Shown piece after piece: positions 34,050-37,485 of a stretch of DNA of 37,485 bases. This DNA comes from Desulfovibrio sp. MES5. Lineage in GTDB: Bacteria; Desulfobacterota; Desulfovibrionia; Desulfovibrionales; Desulfovibrionaceae. The notes beneath the pieces were generated by a model. That model was not told where the DNA came from. It ran no database searches and was given only the letters and a program-made list of their open reading frames with translations. Location of the stretch: the NCBI RefSeq assembly GCF_002237645.1, contig NZ_MJUZ01000024.1, positions 1 through 37,485 on the forward strand, read 5' to 3'. The first letter of the stretch is position 1. Every line of letters starts with the position of its first letter. Position numbers and translations under genes: made by a program.

Positions 34050-35060
34050 ATGACTAAGCCATCAGCTGCTCAGCAGAACGCCAGCCAACCTCTTTACGTC
34101 ATAGTCAGCCTTGATGTGGAAGAAGAAGGGCTTTTTTCAGGGCGGTATGCGTCTTCGGGATGCGGGGTGCGCAATGTGGGCCTGCTCCCACGCCTTGCCC
34201 CCCTTACCAACGACCTGGGCTTCCCCTTGACGCTTTTTTGCGCCCACACCGTTTTCAATAGTAATGAAGCTCGCCCCCACCTGGCCTGGATGCGTGACAA
34301 GTGCCAGGCTGAAATTGCCGCTCACCTCCATCATTGGAGCACCCCTCCTCTCCTCTCGTGCGAGGAAACTTCCGATTGCGCGGAAGGGCCTCCGATCCGT
34401 ACGGATTTACTGCCGCGCGAATTGCTGCGGCAACGCCTGAGAACCCTGCTGGACGCCGGACAGGATTTCCAAGGTGCGCCCCTGACCAGTTTTCGCATGG
34501 GACGATGGGACCTGAAGTCCAGTGTCCGCCCGTTGCTGGCGGAGGAAGGCATTACTTTCGACAGTTCTGTCTGCCCGTTACGGTTTTTTCGTGGTGGGCC
34601 AGACCATTTTCTTGCGCCGACTGACCCGTACTGGGTCGATGATGCTCCCGGCCTTCTGGAGTCTCCAGTTACGCAGTTGCCGCTGCATCCGCTTCTGGCG
34701 CGCCTATGGTACGGTGTAACCCGCAAGCACCCTACGGTGGATTCTTTTCATTTCTGGGGAGCGCTAAGCCCCAACCCGGTATGGCACAGTCAGTCCGTCA
34801 TGCGTGCTGCGACCAAAATGTTATTACGCCGCAGGGGACGGGTCCTTAGTCTTTTCTGGCACTCTTCCGAAATGTTGCCAGGCGGTTCACCCAATATACC
34901 GGATAAAGCCGCCGCCGACGCCTTGTACCAAAAAATCTATGACTATCTGCACTGGCTGCGTGACAATCATGACGTCATAGGCGTTACTGCGGCGCAACTC
35001 CGTGCGCTTGCGCCTTCACTGCACTTTGGAACACGCCCAACGGGAGATGGTGACTGGTAA
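34050..35060 (+). CDS. NodB-like polysaccharide deacetylase family protein
   Basis: The 336-residue protein resembles carbohydrate esterases of the NodB/CE4 fold: VIVSLDVEEEG (D22, catalytic acid/metal side), the metal-binding AEIAAHLHHW (H92, H94, H95) and FRMGRWDLKSSVRPLLAEEGI, where the arginine motif is found. The C-terminal half includes LFWHSSEM and ends with a helix and VTAAQL. These enzymes remove N-acetyl or formyl groups from amino sugars. No signal peptide is present, so it acts in the cytoplasm, as ArnD-like or HpnK-like enzymes do on lipid-linked sugars. Its stop overlaps the next start by one base, indicating translational coupling. Confidence 0.82.
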   Translation: MTKPSAAQQNASQPLYVIVSLDVEEEGLFSGRYASSGCGVRNVGLLPRLAPLTNDLGFPLTLFCAHTVFNSNEARPHLAWMRDKCQAEIAAHLHHWSTPPLLSCEETSDCAEGPPIRTDLLPRELLRQRLRTLLDAGQDFQGAPLTSFRMGRWDLKSSVRPLLAEEGITFDSSVCPLRFFRGGPDHFLAPTDPYWVDDAPGLLESPVTQLPLHPLLARLWYGVTRKHPTVDSFHFWGALSPNPVWHSQSVMRAATKMLLRRRGRVLSLFWHSSEMLPGGSPNIPDKAAADALYQKIYDYLHWLRDNHDVIGVTAAQLRALAPSLHFGTRPTGDGDW

Positions 35061-35845
35061 TGCCCCGAGTAATCATGGTCCTGCTGGACGGACTCGCCGC
35101 TGCCACTGCCCGGCAATGCCTTTCCTATCCACAAGCCCTTGAGGAGGCCGGCGAGGCTCAATACGCCGAACTCATGTGCTTTCTTCCCCCGCTTTCCCGG
35201 CCTGCCTACACAACGCTGCTCTGCGGGTTGCCTCCTGCGCAAACCGGTATTTTTCATAATGGCGATTCACGGCCCTGTCCCGCACCTACCATTTTTTTCA
35301 GGGCGCAAAATGCCGGGCTTGTAACCGCCGCTGCCGCTTACTACTGGATGAGCGAGTTGTGCAACACCTCTCCCTTTGATCCGGCGCGACATCGTTTGAC
35401 CAACACTCCAGGCATGCCTATCGAACATGGCCTGTTTTACAGTAATGACGCCTACCCTGACGACGAACTTTTTCATGATGCTGCCGCGCTTTGCCAATGC
35501 TTTGCCCCTGATCTTTTACTGGTGCATTCTATGGGTATTGACCATGCAGGGCACTGCTTCGGGGTCGATAGTCGTGAATATCGCGATGCGGCCCGCCACG
35601 CTGACGGCCTGCTAGCCAGGTGGCTCCCACTGTGGTTGGGCCACGGGTATTCCGTTCTGATAACCAGTGACCATGGCATGGATGAAGACCACGGGCACAA
35701 TGATAATACAGAAGCGACCCGGCGCGTTCCGCTGTGGCTGTTGGGTCCAGCCTGGAAAAACCAGACCATGCCTTCCCGACAGACCGGGATAGCCGATCTT
35801 GTTCTGCGAGTGTTGGGGCTGGCAGTGGACGGGCAATCAACGTAA
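35060..35845 (+). CDS. Alkaline phosphatase superfamily hydrolase (type I phosphodiesterase / nucleotide pyrophosphatase-like)
   Basis: The 261-residue protein carries the bimetal site of the alkaline phosphatase superfamily: D10 (MVLLDG), probable nucleophile S46 (PPLSRPAYTTLLCG), D161 and H165 (MGIDHAGH), D204 and H205 (TSDHGMD), and H211/H213 (DHGHND). It lacks a signal peptide or anchor, unusual for phosphodiesterases, and is short for the family. Substrate could be a sugar phosphate, a lipid-linked pyrophosphate or phosphoethanolamine. It is coupled to the deacetylase before it and stops ten bases before the transporter gene, so the three are one operon. Confidence 0.82.
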   Translation: MPRVIMVLLDGLAAATARQCLSYPQALEEAGEAQYAELMCFLPPLSRPAYTTLLCGLPPAQTGIFHNGDSRPCPAPTIFFRAQNAGLVTAAAAYYWMSELCNTSPFDPARHRLTNTPGMPIEHGLFYSNDAYPDDELFHDAAALCQCFAPDLLLVHSMGIDHAGHCFGVDSREYRDAARHADGLLARWLPLWLGHGYSVLITSDHGMDEDHGHNDNTEATRRVPLWLLGPAWKNQTMPSRQTGIADLVLRVLGLAVDGQST

Positions 35846-35855
35846 GGAGCGGATA

Positions 35856-36761
35856 ATGCAGAAAGACAGCATGGCCGGAAGCCCAATGTTGCAGGTGAAT
35901 CCACAAAGCAGTGGCTATGTGTGGATTCTGTTTGCGGCGTTTTTCTGGTCTTTGCTGGGCGTCGCATCCAAATTTTGCATTGCTGGCGGTTTGTTGCCTC
36001 TTGAAACAGCTTTCTGGCGGGCGGCTATCGGGTGCATCTGCTTCATAATCCACGCGGCAATAACTGGCTCATGGCGTGTCAGCGTCCGTGATGCGATTAT
36101 TTTTATGCTTTTTGGCTTATGGGGTACGGCAGTCTTTTTCGCCGCCATGCAGATATCCATCAAGCTTAGTGGAGGAGGCACCGCTGTAGTACTCTTATAC
36201 ACGGCCCCTGTATGGGTTGCCTTTTTTTCCCGAATTCTTTTCAAAGAGCGTATCACAAAACGTAAAGTACTGGCCATTGGCATAGCTCTGTGCGGCACAG
36301 CGCTGGTTTGCTTCACTGGGGGGAGCATTCCCGGTGAGGCATCCATTATGGGGATACTCTTCGGGCTGCTGGCTGGCTTCTGCTATGCAACACACTACCC
36401 TTTTTATCGTTGGTGGCAGGCGCGCTATTCAACTGCCGCTATCTACGCGTACATGCTTCTTGGCGGCTGCATTGCCCTGGGCCTTTTTGAACCCATTCAT
36501 ATAAACCACAGCCTTGATATCTGGGCATGGCTCATAGTTCTTGGTTTTTTAACCTGCTACTTGGCATATTTTTGCTATGGTATGGGGCTAAAGCGCATCA
36601 GCCTCGTCCGTGCTGCAGTTACTTGCCATTTGGAACCAGTACTCGGTACTCTGTGGGTCTGGTTGTTTTGGGATGAAAACTTTACGCCCCTAGGCTGGTT
36701 AGGCTGCGCGCTCGTGCTTGGAGCCGTGCTTTTACTGACAACGGACAAGAGCAAAGAGTAA
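35856..36761 (+). CDS. EamA/DMT superfamily transporter
   Basis: The 301-residue protein has ten predicted membrane helices in two EamA repeats of five (first FAAFFWSLLGVASKFCIAGG to about 155; second GILFGLLAGFCYATHYPFYR to LVLGAVLLLTT), without a soluble domain. The family includes metabolite exporters and the ArnE/F undecaprenyl-aminoarabinose flippase. I chose the ATG at 35856, which follows TAAGGAG; the frame reads back into the previous gene. Being coupled to a deacetylase and a phosphohydrolase, it may move the modified sugar-lipid across the inner membrane, but a simple exporter is possible. Confidence 0.85.
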   Translation: MQKDSMAGSPMLQVNPQSSGYVWILFAAFFWSLLGVASKFCIAGGLLPLETAFWRAAIGCICFIIHAAITGSWRVSVRDAIIFMLFGLWGTAVFFAAMQISIKLSGGGTAVVLLYTAPVWVAFFSRILFKERITKRKVLAIGIALCGTALVCFTGGSIPGEASIMGILFGLLAGFCYATHYPFYRWWQARYSTAAIYAYMLLGGCIALGLFEPIHINHSLDIWAWLIVLGFLTCYLAYFCYGMGLKRISLVRAAVTCHLEPVLGTLWVWLFWDENFTPLGWLGCALVLGAVLLLTTDKSKE

Positions 36762-37238
36762 CACCATCACGGGTTACAACCATAACCCTTATCTGACCCT
36801 TTATCTGGTCCTTCTAAAATCTGCACTACTGCTTTTCTTCTTTATTACAGCCTTTCTTCTTTATTGCCGCATGATTAGCCCCTCCCTTGCAGAGCGACAT
36901 GCTTGTGGTATGCCGCTCGCACGATCCTCGCCTGCGCCTAACATTTTGATTCAGGTTCAATAAAGCCAAAATACGTTGAGCTTCTGTGAAGGAAGGAAAG
37001 CCATTCAAGGCCACGCGAAACCTGCCGAGGATGCAACGTTGTTTTAAGGTCGGATGTACACCGTTTAGAAGAGAGTTTGCACCCACCCCATGAATGGTGT
37101 TGCGCGGCGAGAAGGGAGAGCGCTGAGCGAAGCGAGGAAGCTCCCGCAGCAGAGGCCGCGCAGCCCTCGCAGCCGTAACGCTTTGGAAAGCCTCAGGGGG
37201 TCGTCCGGGGGGGGGTGCAGAGGGGACCTCGGAGGGGC
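36762..37238. other. Intergenic region before the right-hand IS
   Basis: A weak hairpin GGGTTA/TAACCC (36771-36788) may end the transporter transcript. A direct repeat of TTTCTTCTTTATT occurs at about 36833-36846 and 36852-36865. A minus-strand frame reads coherently near 36870-37090 (TLKQRCILGRFRVALNGFPS) but I cannot assign it. Otherwise I see no gene. Confidence 0.4.
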
Positions 37239-37485
37239 TGTATACTACCCCCATTAACAAGGCAGCCCTGTTAAGGTAGTTTTCTTCAAGCTCTGGCGGA
37301 AACATGAAACGCCCTATCTGGGACAGCAAAAGTAAAGCCCGCATCGTGCTTGAAGGCTTGCAGGGGCGCTCTGTGGCAAGCCTTTGCAGTGAATATCAAA
37401 TCACTCAGAGCATGTACTACCGCTGGCGAGATACGTTTTTGGCCAATGCCGCCCAGGCATTCGAAACCAGCACGACAAGCCGCCG
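37239..37485 (+). mobile_element. IS3-family-like element, left end (partial)
   Basis: A transposase orfA starts at 37304. The sequence TGTATACTACCCCC at 37239, beginning with TG and 65 bases before the ATG, is a candidate terminus. The other end lies outside the window, so the boundary is a guess. Confidence 0.5.
37304..37485 (+). CDS. IS3-family transposase OrfA, N-terminal fragment
   Basis: The frame from the ATG at 37304 begins MKRPIWDSKSKARIVLEGLQ, followed by GRSVASLCSEYQITQSMYYR and WRDTFL, to the window edge (about 60 codons). This is the helix-turn-helix region of OrfA proteins of the IS3 family (SKxKIVLEGLxGxxxxxLCxxYxIxxxxYYxWRxxF), which binds the element's ends. It differs clearly from the OrfA at the left edge, so two different elements flank this window. 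CTGGCGGA precedes the ATG. Confidence 0.8.
   Translation, partial: MKRPIWDSKSKARIVLEGLQGRSVASLCSEYQITQSMYYRWRDTFLANAAQAFETSTTSR

Noticed and set aside
36826..37344. 172-codon minus-strand frame before the right-hand IS
   Set aside because: Its first part is antisense to the IS leader and a GC-rich stretch; the middle (TLKQRCILGRFRVALNGFPS) looks coherent but matches nothing I know, and the tail is made by a direct repeat.
1..37485. CRISPR array, retron, prophage or rRNA operon
   Set aside because: No regularly spaced repeats, reverse transcriptase, phage structural genes or rRNA sequence were seen on either strand.
1..37485. A composite transposon formed by the two edge IS elements
   Set aside because: The two OrfA sequences are clearly different, and the interval contains many housekeeping genes, so they are independent insertions.

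Overview
The window reads as a chromosomal segment of a Desulfovibrio, most likely close to D. desulfuricans. The strongest pointers are a bacterioferritin with the Met57 haem ligand next to a rubredoxin whose first cysteine pair is spaced C-x4-C (the Rd-2/Bfr pair known from D. desulfuricans ATCC 27774), and a cheB-HEAT-cheR-parA-cheW-cheY-cheA cluster of the kind I recall from other Desulfovibrio. Species assignment is inference; no database was searched.

Layout. 1-186: end of an IS3-family element (orfA on the minus strand) inserted in frame into a VCBS/RTX adhesin gene whose 3' part fills the sequence to 3215. 3421-5797: tatA, a tandem-ACT protein and glycerol kinase. 5954-6040: tRNA-Leu(CAA). 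6100-8960: a decayed, apparently acquired segment next to that tRNA, with a multiply frameshifted HTH antitoxin-like remnant, an intact SLC13-type anion transporter, a broken LysR-like remnant divergent from it, and a small unknown ORF. 8956-9789: a membrane protein resembling the putative phage abortive-infection (putAbiC-like) family. 10208-10285: tRNA-Pro(CGG).

10415-20299: a seven-gene chemotaxis locus. CheB, a HEAT-repeat scaffold, CheR with a long disordered head, a ParA-type ATPase, CheW with an N-terminal extension and CheY precede a very large CheA with three Hpt-like modules, the third lacking its histidine. A near-perfect sigma-28 type promoter lies across the cheY stop codon in front of cheA. 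20511-21754: rpmB and a rhomboid protease. 22210-23611: rubredoxin, bacterioferritin and a Fur/PerR regulator, an iron/oxidative stress group. 23669-24721 holds almost nothing recognisable.

24722-36761: a carbohydrate/envelope locus. Minus-strand genes, in transcription order, are a GT4 glycosyltransferase, a secreted or membrane-anchored unknown, a GT2/GT21-like membrane glycosyltransferase, a MacB-type ABC permease, a single polypeptide fusing the partner ABC ATPase to a GT4 glycosyltransferase, HldE and a glucokinase-family enzyme. Divergent plus-strand genes are a NodB-like deacetylase, an alkaline-phosphatase-superfamily hydrolase and an EamA/DMT transporter. Together they suggest an uncharacterised glycolipid or glycan assembly and export system; the ATPase-glycosyltransferase fusion is the most unusual object in the window. 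The right edge (37239-37485) enters a second IS3-type element.
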